This document shows positions 8,504 to 16,153 of a DNA stretch of 64,000 nt, in pieces. The notes beneath the pieces were generated by a model. The model worked only from the letters and a program-made list of their open reading frames with translations. It was not told where the DNA came from and ran no database searches. Made by a program: the position numbers and the translations under genes. The DNA is from Enterobacteriaceae bacterium 4M9 (GTDB lineage: Bacteria; Pseudomonadota; Gammaproteobacteria; Enterobacterales; Enterobacteriaceae). How positions within the stretch are numbered: position 1 is the stretch's first letter; each line of letters begins with the position of its first letter. The stretch lies in assembly GCA_010092695.1 (NCBI GenBank), contig JAADJJ010000001.1, forward strand, positions 2,108,001 through 2,172,000, read 5' to 3'.

Positions 8504-8863
8504 ATGGCCGAAGAAACGATTTTCAGTAAAATTATTCGCCGCGAAATTCCTGCGGATATTGTTTATCAGGACGAACTGGTCACTGCTTTTCGCGATATTG
8601 CTCCACAGGCACCCAGCCATATTCTCATTATCCCCAACGTGCTCATTCCGACCGTGAATGACGTGAAGCCTGAACATGAGCAGGCACTTGGTCGCATGAT
8701 GACGGTCGCTGCCAAAATCGCCGAGCAGGAAGGGCTGGCACAGGATGGCTATCGCCTGATTGTGAACTGCAATCGCCACGGCGGTCAGGAGGTCTACCAC
8801 ATCCACATGCATCTGCTGGGTGGGCGGGCGCTAGGGCCGATGTTGTCACACAAAGGCGTGTAA
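8504..8863 (+). CDS. hinT: HinT, HIT-family purine nucleoside phosphoramidase
   Basis: 119 residues, full length. It carries the histidine triad VYHIHMHLLGG (His-x-His-x-His, about 99-109) that hydrolyses AMP-phosphoramidates such as AMP-lysine. An AAAGGACAAGGTC Shine-Dalgarno precedes the ATG. It heads a plus-strand run hinT-ycfL-lpoB-thiK-nagZ-ycfP with overlapping or very short junctions, the same order as in E. coli, so these genes are probably cotranscribed. Confidence 0.96.
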   Translation: MAEETIFSKIIRREIPADIVYQDELVTAFRDIAPQAPSHILIIPNVLIPTVNDVKPEHEQALGRMMTVAAKIAEQEGLAQDGYRLIVNCNRHGGQEVYHIHMHLLGGRALGPMLSHKGV

Positions 8864-9240
8864 TGATGCGCCTGCGAATGCTGTTAGGCGTTTGCGCCGT
8901 ACTGGCGCTGGCAGCCTGTAGTAGCAAACCGGTGATTCCGGTCAATGACCAGCAGACGCTGGTGATGGAGGCCACAGTGCTGGCCGCCGGGATAACGGCA
9001 GACGAGCCTGCGTTTTCGTCGCGCGATATCCAGCCGATTGCAACTTCACGGCTCTATAACGAGAGCGGCAGCGCGGTTAAAATTAACTACCGTTTTTACT
9101 GGTATGATAACAAAGGGCTGGAGATGCACCCGCTGGAGCGTTCACGCGACATTGTCGTGCCGCCACATTCTGGCGTAATCATCGCATCCAGCGGTAATTT
9201 TATGGGCGCACAGCAGGTGCGCCTGTCGATATGGCTCTGA
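8863..9240 (+). CDS. ycfL: YcfL, small lipoprotein
   Basis: 125 residues. The N terminus has a lipoprotein signal peptide ending in the lipobox LAAC (ALAACSSKP, Cys about 19). The remaining roughly 105 residues are a beta-rich domain with RFYWYDNKGLEMHPLER. Function is unknown; the family is DUF1425. Its ATG overlaps the last base of the hinT stop (TAATG), so it is translationally coupled. A second ATG follows directly at 8866. It would be sorted by the LolCDE system encoded later in this window. Confidence 0.93.
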   Translation: MMRLRMLLGVCAVLALAACSSKPVIPVNDQQTLVMEATVLAAGITADEPAFSSRDIQPIATSRLYNESGSAVKINYRFYWYDNKGLEMHPLERSRDIVVPPHSGVIIASSGNFMGAQQVRLSIWL

Positions 9241-9247
9241 GGGGTGA

Positions 9248-9895
9248 ATGTTGATTAAGGAAATCCGTCGTTACATGCTGCTGGCTACTGCAGCTCTACT
9301 GTTGGCAGGCTGTGGGCTCACCGGTGGTGGAAACAAAACGGCACCGGTTGAGGAAGCGAAACCGACGCCACAGCAGCCGGTTCCACCCGTAACGGTGCCG
9401 CAGGTACCGGAAATACCCACTCAGCCTGGCCCGGTCACACAGCCGCAGCCTCAGCAACCTCAGCCGCCGCGTGAGCGCGTGTGGAACTGGGACGGTGCTG
9501 TTCAGCCGATGATGGGCAAAATGTTACAAGCAGACGGTGTGAGCGCGGGTAGCGTGCTGCTGGTTGATAGCGTGAATAACCGTACTAACGGCAGTCTGCC
9601 GTCGGCAAAAGCGACCACGGCGCTGCGTAATGCGCTGGCGAATAACGGGACGTTTACACTGGTAGGTGAGTCCCAGTTGGCCACGGCGAAACAGCAGTTG
9701 GGCCTGTCGGCCCAGGACAGCCTCGGTAGCCGCAGTAAGGCTATTGGTATTGCCCGTAATGTGGGGGCGCAGTATGTGCTCTACACCAGCGCAAATGGCA
9801 ATGTGAATTCGCCCACGCTGCAAATGCAGCTAATGCTGGTTCAGACTGGTGAGATTATCTGGTCAGGCAAAGGTAGCGTTGAGCGCATTCAGTAA
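9248..9895 (+). CDS. lpoB: LpoB, outer-membrane lipoprotein activator of PBP1b
   Basis: 215 residues. A lipoprotein signal with lipobox LLAGC (Cys about 22) is followed by a long Pro/Gln-rich linker (about 32-78) that spans the periplasm. A globular domain begins near VWNWDGAVQPMMGKML and ends GEIIWSGKGSV. LpoB contacts the UB2H domain of PBP1b (MrcB) through the peptidoglycan layer and stimulates its synthase activity. The start follows GAGGGG. It is essential when LpoA/PBP1a is missing in E. coli. Confidence 0.95.
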   Translation: MLIKEIRRYMLLATAALLLAGCGLTGGGNKTAPVEEAKPTPQQPVPPVTVPQVPEIPTQPGPVTQPQPQQPQPPRERVWNWDGAVQPMMGKMLQADGVSAGSVLLVDSVNNRTNGSLPSAKATTALRNALANNGTFTLVGESQLATAKQQLGLSAQDSLGSRSKAIGIARNVGAQYVLYTSANGNVNSPTLQMQLMLVQTGEIIWSGKGSVERIQ

Positions 9896-10697
9896 TCTGT
9901 CGTGTGAGGCATTAATCACGCGCTATTTCCCGGCGGCTCAGGCCGCCGGGAGTGTTTCTGTTGTTGGTGGGTTAAGCGGTGGCCTCGTGAGGATAGAGGC
10001 GGGTACACAAACCTTTGCAGCGCGCCGTCGCCTGTCAGAGACGGTGCCTGGCGTGTCACTTGCGCGCCAGCACCGGGTGCTCAAGCGCCTGGCACCGGGG
10101 ATAGGCCCGCAGCCGTATTTGCTGGCGGGAGGCTGGCTGGTTACAGAGTGGCTTGCGGGTGAACCCTGTGGCGATGCAGTGCCCGTTGAGGCGCTGTCTG
10201 CGTTGCTGCACCGCCTTCACGGCCAGCCACGCTTTGGCTGGCGTATCCCACTCCTGAAATTGCTGGCGTTTTACTGGCAGGCAGCCGCACCGGAGCGCCG
10301 TTCGTTGTTCTGGCTGCGCATGCTCAGTCGTTTGCGCCAGGTGGGCGAACCGACACCGCTGAAGCTTTCACCGCTGCATATGGATGTGCATGGCGATAAC
10401 CTTATCAGGACGGACAGCGGCCTGCGGCTTATCGACTGGGAGTATGCAGGCGATAGCGACGTTGCGCTTGAGCTTGCCGCCTGCGGTTTGGGAGAGCGGT
10501 TGATTGACGCATATGCCGCGCAGTCGGGCCTTAACAGAGAGCAACTGGCACGCCAGGTACAGCGCTGGCAGCCGTGGGTACAAACGCTGGCGGCGTCCTG
10601 GTTTGAGCGACGCTGGCAGCAAACCGGGCAACAACACTTTATTCAACTGGCAGACGACGCATGGCGGCGGCTGCAATGTAGGGAGCATGAGAGATGA
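9879..10697 (+). CDS. thiK: ThiK, thiamine kinase
   Basis: 272 residues if translation begins at TTG 9879, which overlaps the lpoB 3' end. I prefer it to the upstream GTG 9849 because the distance to the conserved YFP and GLSGG motifs then matches E. coli ThiK, and an AAAGG lies just before it. It is an aminoglycoside-phosphotransferase-like kinase: the catalytic loop is LSPLHMDVHGDNLI (about 164-177) and the metal-binding Asp is in LRLIDWEYAGD. It phosphorylates thiamine in salvage. The exact start is uncertain; the family call is secure. Confidence 0.88.
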   Translation: MSAFSNLSCEALITRYFPAAQAAGSVSVVGGLSGGLVRIEAGTQTFAARRRLSETVPGVSLARQHRVLKRLAPGIGPQPYLLAGGWLVTEWLAGEPCGDAVPVEALSALLHRLHGQPRFGWRIPLLKLLAFYWQAAAPERRSLFWLRMLSRLRQVGEPTPLKLSPLHMDVHGDNLIRTDSGLRLIDWEYAGDSDVALELAACGLGERLIDAYAAQSGLNREQLARQVQRWQPWVQTLAASWFERRWQQTGQQHFIQLADDAWRRLQCREHER

Positions 10698-11734
10698 GCA
10701 TCGGTCCGGTAATGTTGGACGTGGCGGGCTTTGAGCTGGATAGCGAAGAGCGGGAAATTTTACAGCATCCGCTGGTAGGAGGGCTTATCCTCTTTACCCG
10801 CAATTATCACGACCCTGAGCAGCTTCGCGAACTGGTGCGCCAGATTCGCGCGGCGTCGCACCAGCGTCTGGTAGTGGCGGTTGACCAGGAGGGCGGGCGC
10901 GTGCAGCGTTTTCGTGAAGGCTTCACTCGCCTGCCTGCGGCGCAGTCGTTTGCTGCCCTGCTGGGCATGGAAGAAGGCATGAAGCTTGCAAAGGAAGCCG
11001 GTTGGTTGATGGCGAGCGAAATGATAGCGATGGATATTGATATCAGCTTTGCGCCGGTGCTGGACGTGGGGCACATCAGCGCCGCCATTGGTGAGCGCTC
11101 ATATCACGAAGACCCGCTAAAAGCGTTACAGCTGGCAGAGTGCGTTATCGACGGCATGCACAGCGCAGGCATGAAAACGACCGGCAAACATTTCCCAGGA
11201 CACGGTGCGGTCACGGCGGATTCACATAAAGAAACGCCGCGTGATGAACGCCCACAGGCAGAGATTCGCGCCAGGGATATGGCGGTGTTCCGCACATTGA
11301 TTGAACGCAACAAACTCGATGCGGTGATGCCGGCACACGTGATTTATAGCGACGTGGATGCCCGTCCTGCCAGCGGTTCGCCGCACTGGCTTCAGACCGT
11401 TTTGCGTGGGGAGCTTGGTTTTAACGGCGTGATTTTCTCAGACGATCTGTCGATGGAAGGTGCCGCGGTGATGGGCAGCTATGCAGAGCGCGGCCAGGCG
11501 TCGCTGGATGCAGGTTGCGATATGATCCTTGTCTGTAATAATCGTAAGGGCGCGGTAGACGTGCTGGATAACCTGTCACCGATCAACGCGCAGCGTGTTA
11601 CTGATTTGTATCATCAAGGTTCGTTCACCCGACAGGCGCTGCGGGATTCTGCCCACTGGAAGCTGGTTAATCAGCAGCTTGAGGCACTTAACGAGCGCTG
11701 GCTGGCTCATAAGGCGCAGTCGCAGGTCGGGTAA
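10694..11734 (+). CDS. nagZ: NagZ, beta-N-acetylglucosaminidase
   Basis: 346 residues, glycoside hydrolase family 3. Signature KHFPGHGAVTADSHKETP (about 163-180) carries the His/Asp general acid-base pair, and the nucleophile Asp is in GVIFSDDLSMEGA (about 247-259). It is a cytoplasmic enzyme that removes GlcNAc from recycled anhydromuropeptides, which feeds AmpC beta-lactamase induction in species that have ampR. It overlaps thiK by 4 bases (ATGA). Confidence 0.97.
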   Translation: MSIGPVMLDVAGFELDSEEREILQHPLVGGLILFTRNYHDPEQLRELVRQIRAASHQRLVVAVDQEGGRVQRFREGFTRLPAAQSFAALLGMEEGMKLAKEAGWLMASEMIAMDIDISFAPVLDVGHISAAIGERSYHEDPLKALQLAECVIDGMHSAGMKTTGKHFPGHGAVTADSHKETPRDERPQAEIRARDMAVFRTLIERNKLDAVMPAHVIYSDVDARPASGSPHWLQTVLRGELGFNGVIFSDDLSMEGAAVMGSYAERGQASLDAGCDMILVCNNRKGAVDVLDNLSPINAQRVTDLYHQGSFTRQALRDSAHWKLVNQQLEALNERWLAHKAQSQVG

Positions 11735-11756
11735 AATTCTGTGCGGTGAGGGTGCA

Positions 11757-12299
11757 ATGATTATCTATTTACATGGTTTTGATTCCAACAGCCCCGGCAA
11801 TCACGAGAAAGTGCTGCAACTGCAGTTTATCGACCCGGATGTCAGGCTGATTAGCTACAGTACGCGCCATCCGAAGCACGATATGCAGCATCTGCTAAAA
11901 GAAGTCGACAAGATGTTGCAGCTTAATATCGACGACAGACCGTTGATTTGCGGCGTCGGACTTGGCGGCTACTGGGCAGAGCGCATTGGCTTTCTTTGCG
12001 ATATCCGCCAGGCGATTTTCAATCCTAACCTGTTCCCGTACGAGAACATGGAAGGCAAGATTGACAGGCCGGAAGAGTACGAGGATATCACCACAAAATG
12101 TGTGGATAACTTTCGTGAGAAGAACCGCGACCGCTGCCTGACGATACTGTCGCGTAATGATGAAGCGCTGGATAGCGCGCGTTCGGCAGCGGTTTTGCAC
12201 CCGTATTATGAAATTGTCTGGGACGAGCAGCAAACGCACAAGTTTCGCGATATCTCACCGCACCTTCAGCGCATTAAAGCATTCAAAACGCTCGGCTGA
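11757..12299 (+). CDS. ycfP: YcfP, esterase-fold protein
   Basis: 180 residues (UPF0227), beginning MIIYLHGFDSN. It has an alpha/beta-hydrolase layout, but the nucleophile elbow reads GVGLGGYWAE, lacking the usual Ser, as in its E. coli relative, so catalysis is doubtful. The ATG at 11757 gives the family length. It follows nagZ by 22 bases and ends just before a strong terminator, so it is the last gene of the hinT operon. Confidence 0.93.
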   Translation: MIIYLHGFDSNSPGNHEKVLQLQFIDPDVRLISYSTRHPKHDMQHLLKEVDKMLQLNIDDRPLICGVGLGGYWAERIGFLCDIRQAIFNPNLFPYENMEGKIDRPEEYEDITTKCVDNFREKNRDRCLTILSRNDEALDSARSAAVLHPYYEIVWDEQQTHKFRDISPHLQRIKAFKTLG

Positions 12300-12320
12300 G
12301 CGTCCTACCTCCTGAGAGTT

Positions 12321-12347
12321 AAAAGGCCAGCATCTGCTGGCCTTTTT
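12321..12347 (+). terminator. Terminator after ycfP
   Basis: AAAAGGCCAGCA-TC-TGCTGGCCTTTTT is a tight hairpin with a T run, 21 bases after the ycfP stop. It separates the hinT-ycfP run from ndh. Confidence 0.93.
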
Positions 12348-12370
12348 GTCTATCTTTTAAGCGATAAAAG

Positions 12371-12384
12371 TTGATGCATATCAA
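12371..12384 (+). promoter_or_regulatory. FNR box upstream of ndh
   Basis: TTGATGCATATCAA matches the FNR consensus TTGAT-N4-ATCAA at every defined position. In E. coli ndh is repressed anaerobically by FNR bound at two upstream sites; this location, about 150 bases before the ndh start, agrees with that. I found no equally good second site. Confidence 0.85.
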
Positions 12385-12457
12385 ATTTGGTATGACCAAT
12401 GCGCCGTTCATGATATTCTGCCAACAGGTTGAACGTTTCAGATATGGTAACATGTTG

Positions 12458-12491
12458 TTAATTAAAGGTTATAAAAATAACCTTCAATTAA
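12458..12491 (+). repeat. Palindrome in the ndh upstream region
   Basis: TTAATTAAAGGTTA (12458-12471) and TAACCTTCAATTAA (12478-12491) form an almost perfect AT-rich inverted repeat with a 6-base centre. It lies between the FNR box and the ndh start, about 35-65 bases upstream of the start codon. It may be a regulator-binding site or a 5' UTR hairpin. Which regulator, if any, cannot be told from sequence alone. Confidence 0.6.
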
Positions 12492-12522
12492 CAATTGGTA
12501 AGCAAATTTTGGGGGATTTACG

Positions 12523-13827
12523 TTGACGACGGCAATGAAAAAAATCGTAATCGTGGGTGGCGGGGCCGGTGGCCTGGAACTGGCTACGCAGCTGGGCAGA
12601 AAGCTCGGACGCGGTAAAAAAGCGAAAGTGACACTGGTGGACCGTAACCACAGCCACCTGTGGAAACCTCTGCTGCACGAAGTGGCGACAGGCTCACTTG
12701 ATGAAGGCGTCGATGCCATCAGCTACCTGGCGCACGCGCGCAATCATCATTTCCAGTTCCAGCTTGGCTCGGTGGTAGACATCGACAGAGAAGGGAAAAC
12801 CATTACGCTTGCAGCGCTGAACGACGAGAAGGGCGAGCTGTTGGTGCCGGAGCGCAAACTGGCGTATGACACGCTGGTGATGGCGCTGGGCAGTACCTCT
12901 AACGACTTTAATACGCCGGGCGTGAAAGACCACTGCATCTTCCTGGATAACCCGCATCAGGCGCGCCGTTTCCATCAGGAAATGCTCAATCTGTTCCTGA
13001 AATATTCATCGAGCCTGGGCGCAAACGGCAAGGTGAATATTGCTATCGTTGGCGGTGGGGCGACCGGCGTGGAACTCTCTGCTGAACTGCATAACGCTGT
13101 GAAGCAACTGCACAGCTACGGTTATAAGGGCCTGACCAACGATGCGCTAAACGTTACGCTGGTGGAAGCGGGCGAGCGTATTCTGCCTGCACTGCCGCCG
13201 CGCATTTCAGCCGCCGCGCAGAGCGAGCTGACCAAACTTGGCGTGCGCGTGCTAACGAACACGATGGTAACCAGCGCCCAGGTCGATGGTCTGAATACGA
13301 AAGGCGGTGAGTTCATTCAGGCTGACCTGATGGTCTGGGCGGCGGGCATTAAAGCGCCGGACTTTATGAAAGATATCGGTGGGCTGGAGACCAACCGCAT
13401 CAACCAGTTGGTGACTGAGCCTACGCTTCAGACCACACGGGATGCCGATATTTACGCGATTGGCGACTGTGCATCCTGCGCGCGCCCGGAAGGGGGCTTT
13501 GTACCGCCGCGCGCACAGGCTGCGCACCAGATGGCTTCCTGTGCGTTGCACAACATTCTGGCGCAGATGAAAGGCAAGTCGCTGAAGTCGTACGTCTATA
13601 AAGATCACGGCTCGCTGGTGTCGCTGTCGAATTTCTCTACCGTCGGTAGCCTGATGGGTAACCTGATGCGCGGCTCCATGATGGTAGAAGGGCGCATGGC
13701 GCGACTGGTCTACATTTCGCTTTACCGTATGCACCAGATTGCGCTGCACGGCTATTTCAAAACCGGTCTGATGATGCTGGTTGGTAGCATCAACCGGGTG
13801 ATTCGCCCGCGTCTGAAGCTGCACTAA
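12523..13827 (+). CDS. ndh: Ndh, NADH:quinone oxidoreductase type II
   Basis: 434 residues, identical in length to the E. coli enzyme. Two dinucleotide-binding motifs are visible: VIVGGGAGGLELATQLG for FAD (about 6-22) and IAIVGGGATGVELSAEL for NADH (about 172-188). A GDCASC segment binds FAD. The C-terminal amphipathic region (HQIALHGYFKTGLMMLVG) attaches it to the inner membrane face. It feeds electrons from NADH to ubiquinone without pumping protons. The ATG at 12523 is the frame start; the FNR box upstream predicts aerobic expression. Confidence 0.97.
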   Translation: MTTAMKKIVIVGGGAGGLELATQLGRKLGRGKKAKVTLVDRNHSHLWKPLLHEVATGSLDEGVDAISYLAHARNHHFQFQLGSVVDIDREGKTITLAALNDEKGELLVPERKLAYDTLVMALGSTSNDFNTPGVKDHCIFLDNPHQARRFHQEMLNLFLKYSSSLGANGKVNIAIVGGGATGVELSAELHNAVKQLHSYGYKGLTNDALNVTLVEAGERILPALPPRISAAAQSELTKLGVRVLTNTMVTSAQVDGLNTKGGEFIQADLMVWAAGIKAPDFMKDIGGLETNRINQLVTEPTLQTTRDADIYAIGDCASCARPEGGFVPPRAQAAHQMASCALHNILAQMKGKSLKSYVYKDHGSLVSLSNFSTVGSLMGNLMRGSMMVEGRMARLVYISLYRMHQIALHGYFKTGLMMLVGSINRVIRPRLKLH

Positions 13828-13836
13828 TCCTTGCTG

Positions 13837-13868
13837 ACTGCTCTCTCTTCCTGTGAGGAGAGAGCAGT
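13837..13868 (+). terminator. Hairpin downstream of ndh
   Basis: ACTGCTCTCTC and GAGAGAGCAGT form a perfect 11-bp stem with a 10-base loop, 10 bases after the ndh stop. There is no T run behind it, so it is either a Rho-assisted terminator or a 3'-end protecting hairpin rather than a classical intrinsic terminator. Confidence 0.6.
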
Positions 13869-14023
13869 ATAATCTGCTGCTATTCCCCGCGATTCTTCCA
13901 GGAATTCTCCTGAATCACACCACTCACCACATTATCCCACACTTTTCATCCGTATTCTTATTGTTGAAACCGTCACTGATGTTGCAAAATTGTTGAGTTA
14001 ACACAGTATTTGAAGGAGGTCCT

Positions 14024-14575
14024 GTGAATAAGTCAATGTTAGCGGGCATCGGCATCGGCATCGGCATCGGTGTTGCTGCCGCCCTTGGGGTTGCCGCAGT
14101 GGCCAGCATGAACGTGTTCGAGCGTGGGCCACAATACGCGCAGGTGGTTTCTGCTACGCCGATAAAAGAGACAATCAAAACGCCGCGTAAAGAGTGCCGC
14201 AACGTAGCCGTAACGCATCGTCGAGCGGTACAGGATGAAAACCGCCTGATAGGCTCGGCGCTAGGTGCAGTGGCCGGAGGGGTGATTGGTCATCAGTTTG
14301 GCGGTGGGCGAGGCAAAGATGTAGCGACCATTGCTGGTGCACTCGGCGGCGGTTATGCGGGTAACCAGATTCAGGGCTCCATGCAGGATAGCGATACCTA
14401 CACCACAACGCAGCAACGTTGTAAGACCCTCTACGATAAATCAGAAAAGCTGCTGGGTTATGACGTCACCTACAAAATTGGCGACAGAGAAGGGAAGATC
14501 CGTATGGATAAAGACCCTGGCACGCAAATCCCGCTGGATAACAACGGGCAGCTGGTACTGAATCAGAAAGCCTGA
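14024..14575 (+). CDS. ycfJ: YcfJ, glycine-zipper outer-membrane/periplasmic protein
   Basis: 183 residues from a GTG start at 14024 placed after GGAGGTCCT. The N-terminal hydrophobic segment contains Gly-Ile repeats (four GGCATC units), and a glycine-zipper domain GAVAGGVIGHQFGGGRGKD (about 84-102) resembles that of SlyB/Rcn lipoproteins. It matches E. coli YcfJ along its whole length except for two extra Gly-Ile pairs at the N terminus. Function is poorly known. It is a single gene ended by a strong terminator. Confidence 0.92.
   Translation: MNKSMLAGIGIGIGIGVAAALGVAAVASMNVFERGPQYAQVVSATPIKETIKTPRKECRNVAVTHRRAVQDENRLIGSALGAVAGGVIGHQFGGGRGKDVATIAGALGGGYAGNQIQGSMQDSDTYTTTQQRCKTLYDKSEKLLGYDVTYKIGDREGKIRMDKDPGTQIPLDNNGQLVLNQKA
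14045..14068 (+). repeat. Four tandem GGCATC hexamers in ycfJ
   Basis: Four perfect copies of GGCATC encode Gly-Ile pairs in the N-terminal membrane segment of YcfJ. The E. coli protein as I recall it has two pairs. The unit is 6 bp, so gain or loss keeps the frame and alters the length of the hydrophobic segment. Confidence 0.85.
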
Positions 14576-14583
14576 TGGCACGG

Positions 14584-14610
14584 AAAACCGCCTCGTCCCT
14601 GGCGGTTTTT
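14584..14610 (+). terminator. ycfJ terminator
   Basis: AAAACCGCC-TCGTCCCT-GGCGGTTTTT: intrinsic terminator directly after the ycfJ stop. The A flank allows it to serve the minus-strand small gene at 14621-14770 as well. Confidence 0.9.
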
Positions 14611-14620
14611 ACGCACCTTC

Positions 14621-14770
14621 TCAGTCAGCACCCAGCTGGCGAACCAGCAACAGCGCCGTGATTGACACGGAGACCACTGCAAACAGTAGGGTGCCGCCCA
14701 TTATCAGCCACAGGCTGAACAGCAGTGTTATTAACAATAACACTTGCAGTAAGGGTAACAGCAGGATCAT
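14621..14770 (-). CDS. Small two-helix membrane protein, unknown
   Basis: 49 residues from ATG 14770 (an upstream ATG at 14839 is less likely). Nearly the whole sequence is hydrophobic: LLLPLLQVLLLITLLFSLW (about 3-21) and GGTLLFAVVSVSITALLLV (about 24-42), then a short RQLGAD tail. An AGGAAAATAACA precedes the start. It is convergent with ycfJ and reads into that gene's bidirectional terminator. I do not recognise it. A real small membrane protein is plausible but chance cannot be excluded. Confidence 0.5.
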   Translation of the reverse strand: MILLLPLLQVLLLITLLFSLWLIMGGTLLFAVVSVSITALLLVRQLGAD

Positions 14771-14942
14771 TGTTATTTTCCTGTTAACAGGATGAGTCAG
14801 GACTGGCGCACACTGTGGCACCGGTAATAAGCATAGCAAATATCAAATACTTCTTATATGTTTCGGCGGATATATTTTACGGGTATTGCGTTGTTGCCAG
14901 CGCGCTGGCAAGCAAGAGTAATCAGCGCGCCAAAAAATAACC

Positions 14943-15578
14943 TTATTTTTTAAACAGTTCAGGCAGTATGCGTAGCGTGGTTTTCGTTATACGCATCAGT
15001 GCATCATAATCAGCGCCTTCGCGCGCGCTCACCGACATCCCTTGTAAAATGCAGTTCAGGTAATCAGAAAGAGCGTGAATATCGCAATCTGAGGGTAACT
15101 CGCCACGTTCACGTCTGATCGTGAAAAAACGCACCAGCGTTTGTGCTTGTTGGCCGTGGCGCAGCTTAATGGCGCAGGCAATATCTTCTGACGAAGCCGC
15201 CAGCGCGGAGGACGTGTTGATGATAAAGCAGCCGGAAGGGGTATCCTTGCTGGTATAACATGCAGCCACAGCGCTAAAGAAATCATACAGCGCTTCTTCC
15301 AGCCGCTTTTGCGGGCAAAACAGCTGCGACTCGTGGCGGTCGGCAAACTGCGCGATGTACCGATCGAGCACGGCCCGGAACAGACCTTCCTTATTCGTAA
15401 ACTCCGCATACAGCGTTGGCGCTTTCGCTCCTGTCGCTTCGACCAGATGCGCCATTGATGTTGCCTCATAGCCATGTTGCCAGAAGAGTGCCATCGCTTT
15501 ATCCAGGGCGGCTTCTCTGTCAAATATCTTTGGCCTGCCGCGGCTTTTTTTACTGCAGCCTGTCGTTGCCGTTGTCAT
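14943..15578 (-). CDS. comR: ComR, TetR-family repressor of bhsA
   Basis: 211 residues from ATG 15578, chosen because the spacing to KKSRGRPK then equals that of E. coli ComR; an upstream ATG at 15602 is possible. The N-terminal TetR HTH runs ALDKAMALFWQHGYEATSM...LVEATGAKAPTLYAEF (about 21-62). The C-terminal ligand domain contains CFIINTSSALAASSEDI. In E. coli ComR represses bhsA (comC) and is released by copper. It is divergent from bhsA here, sharing a 225-base control region with two palindromes. Confidence 0.9.
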   Translation of the reverse strand: MTTATTGCSKKSRGRPKIFDREAALDKAMALFWQHGYEATSMAHLVEATGAKAPTLYAEFTNKEGLFRAVLDRYIAQFADRHESQLFCPQKRLEEALYDFFSAVAACYTSKDTPSGCFIINTSSALAASSEDIACAIKLRHGQQAQTLVRFFTIRRERGELPSDCDIHALSDYLNCILQGMSVSAREGADYDALMRITKTTLRILPELFKK

Positions 15579-15712
15579 CACATTGCTTACTCTGAAGGAC
15601 ATATCAACCCATTATAAAAAGATAGCCCGGCTATCGCCAGCAGATAACACTCATGTCAGATTTTACATACATTAAATTTACACAATATTTAATAATCATT
15701 AATAAATTGCAA

Positions 15713-15742
15713 TTGACGTGTGAGCGGGTTCACGTCTATGAT
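15713..15742 (+). promoter_or_regulatory. bhsA promoter with operator-like palindrome in the spacer
   Basis: TTGACG (15713-15718) and TATGAT (15737-15742) are 18 bases apart, a good sigma-70 promoter for bhsA. The spacer and the end of the -35 box carry GACGTG-N10-CACGTC (15715-15736), a perfect inverted repeat on which a TetR-type dimer such as ComR would block polymerase. Promoter assignment is by consensus; the ComR link is inference from the gene pair. Confidence 0.65.
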
Positions 15743-15753
15743 TAACTTATCGA

Positions 15754-15776
15754 TTGTTAACTTAATCAGTTAACAA
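15754..15776 (+). promoter_or_regulatory. Second palindrome at the bhsA transcription start
   Basis: TTGTTAAC-TTAATCA-GTTAACAA is a perfect 8-bp inverted repeat starting about 11 bases after the -10 box. It is either an operator overlapping the start of the transcript or a hairpin at the 5' end of the bhsA mRNA. Confidence 0.55.
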
Positions 15777-15803
15777 CGCCTTTTTCCTTCTGAGGACATG
15801 ACA

Positions 15804-16061
15804 ATGAAAAGTATAAACCTGCTCCTGACTGCCACAATTTTAAGCTCACTTTCTTTTGCAAGCCTTGCTGCTGTTGAGGTGCAAAGCACGCCGCACGGTC
15901 AACAGAAAGTAGGGACTATCTCCGCGACTGCGGGACCTAATCTCCAGTCTCTTGAAGAACAACTGGCAGAAAAGGCTGATGAAATGGGGGCTAAATCGTA
16001 CCGTATTACATCAGTCAATGGGCCGAACACGCTGCACGGTACTGCTGTAATTTATAAATAA
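15804..16061 (+). CDS. bhsA: BhsA, multiple-stress resistance protein (DUF1471)
   Basis: 85 residues from ATG 15804, 8 bases after GAGG; an in-frame ATG six bases earlier is too close to the Shine-Dalgarno. A signal peptide ends near SFASLAA, followed by the YhcN/DUF1471 domain (VEVQSTPHGQQKVGTIS ... HGTAVIYK). E. coli BhsA (ComC, YcfR) lies in the outer envelope, lowers copper permeability and affects biofilm and stress tolerance. It is controlled by the divergent comR. Confidence 0.95.
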   Translation: MKSINLLLTATILSSLSFASLAAVEVQSTPHGQQKVGTISATAGPNLQSLEEQLAEKADEMGAKSYRITSVNGPNTLHGTAVIYK

Positions 16062-16101
16062 GCGTTAACCCTCAATGCGCTAACCCTTTATCTATGCCAC
16101 T

Positions 16102-16133
16102 AAAAAAGGCTCTGTCACTGACAGAGCCTTTTT
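16102..16133. terminator. Bidirectional terminator between bhsA and ldtC
   Basis: AAAAAAGGCTCTGT-CACTG-ACAGAGCCTTTTT: strong 8-bp GC stem with A and T flanks, placed between convergent bhsA and ldtC, so it can end both transcripts. Confidence 0.93.
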
Positions 16134-16153
16134 CTTTTGTGCCAAAAGGGGCG

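Noticed and set aside
13252..13824. 190-aa minus-strand ORF opposite ndh
   Set aside because: Shadow frame of ndh with no Shine-Dalgarno or family resemblance.
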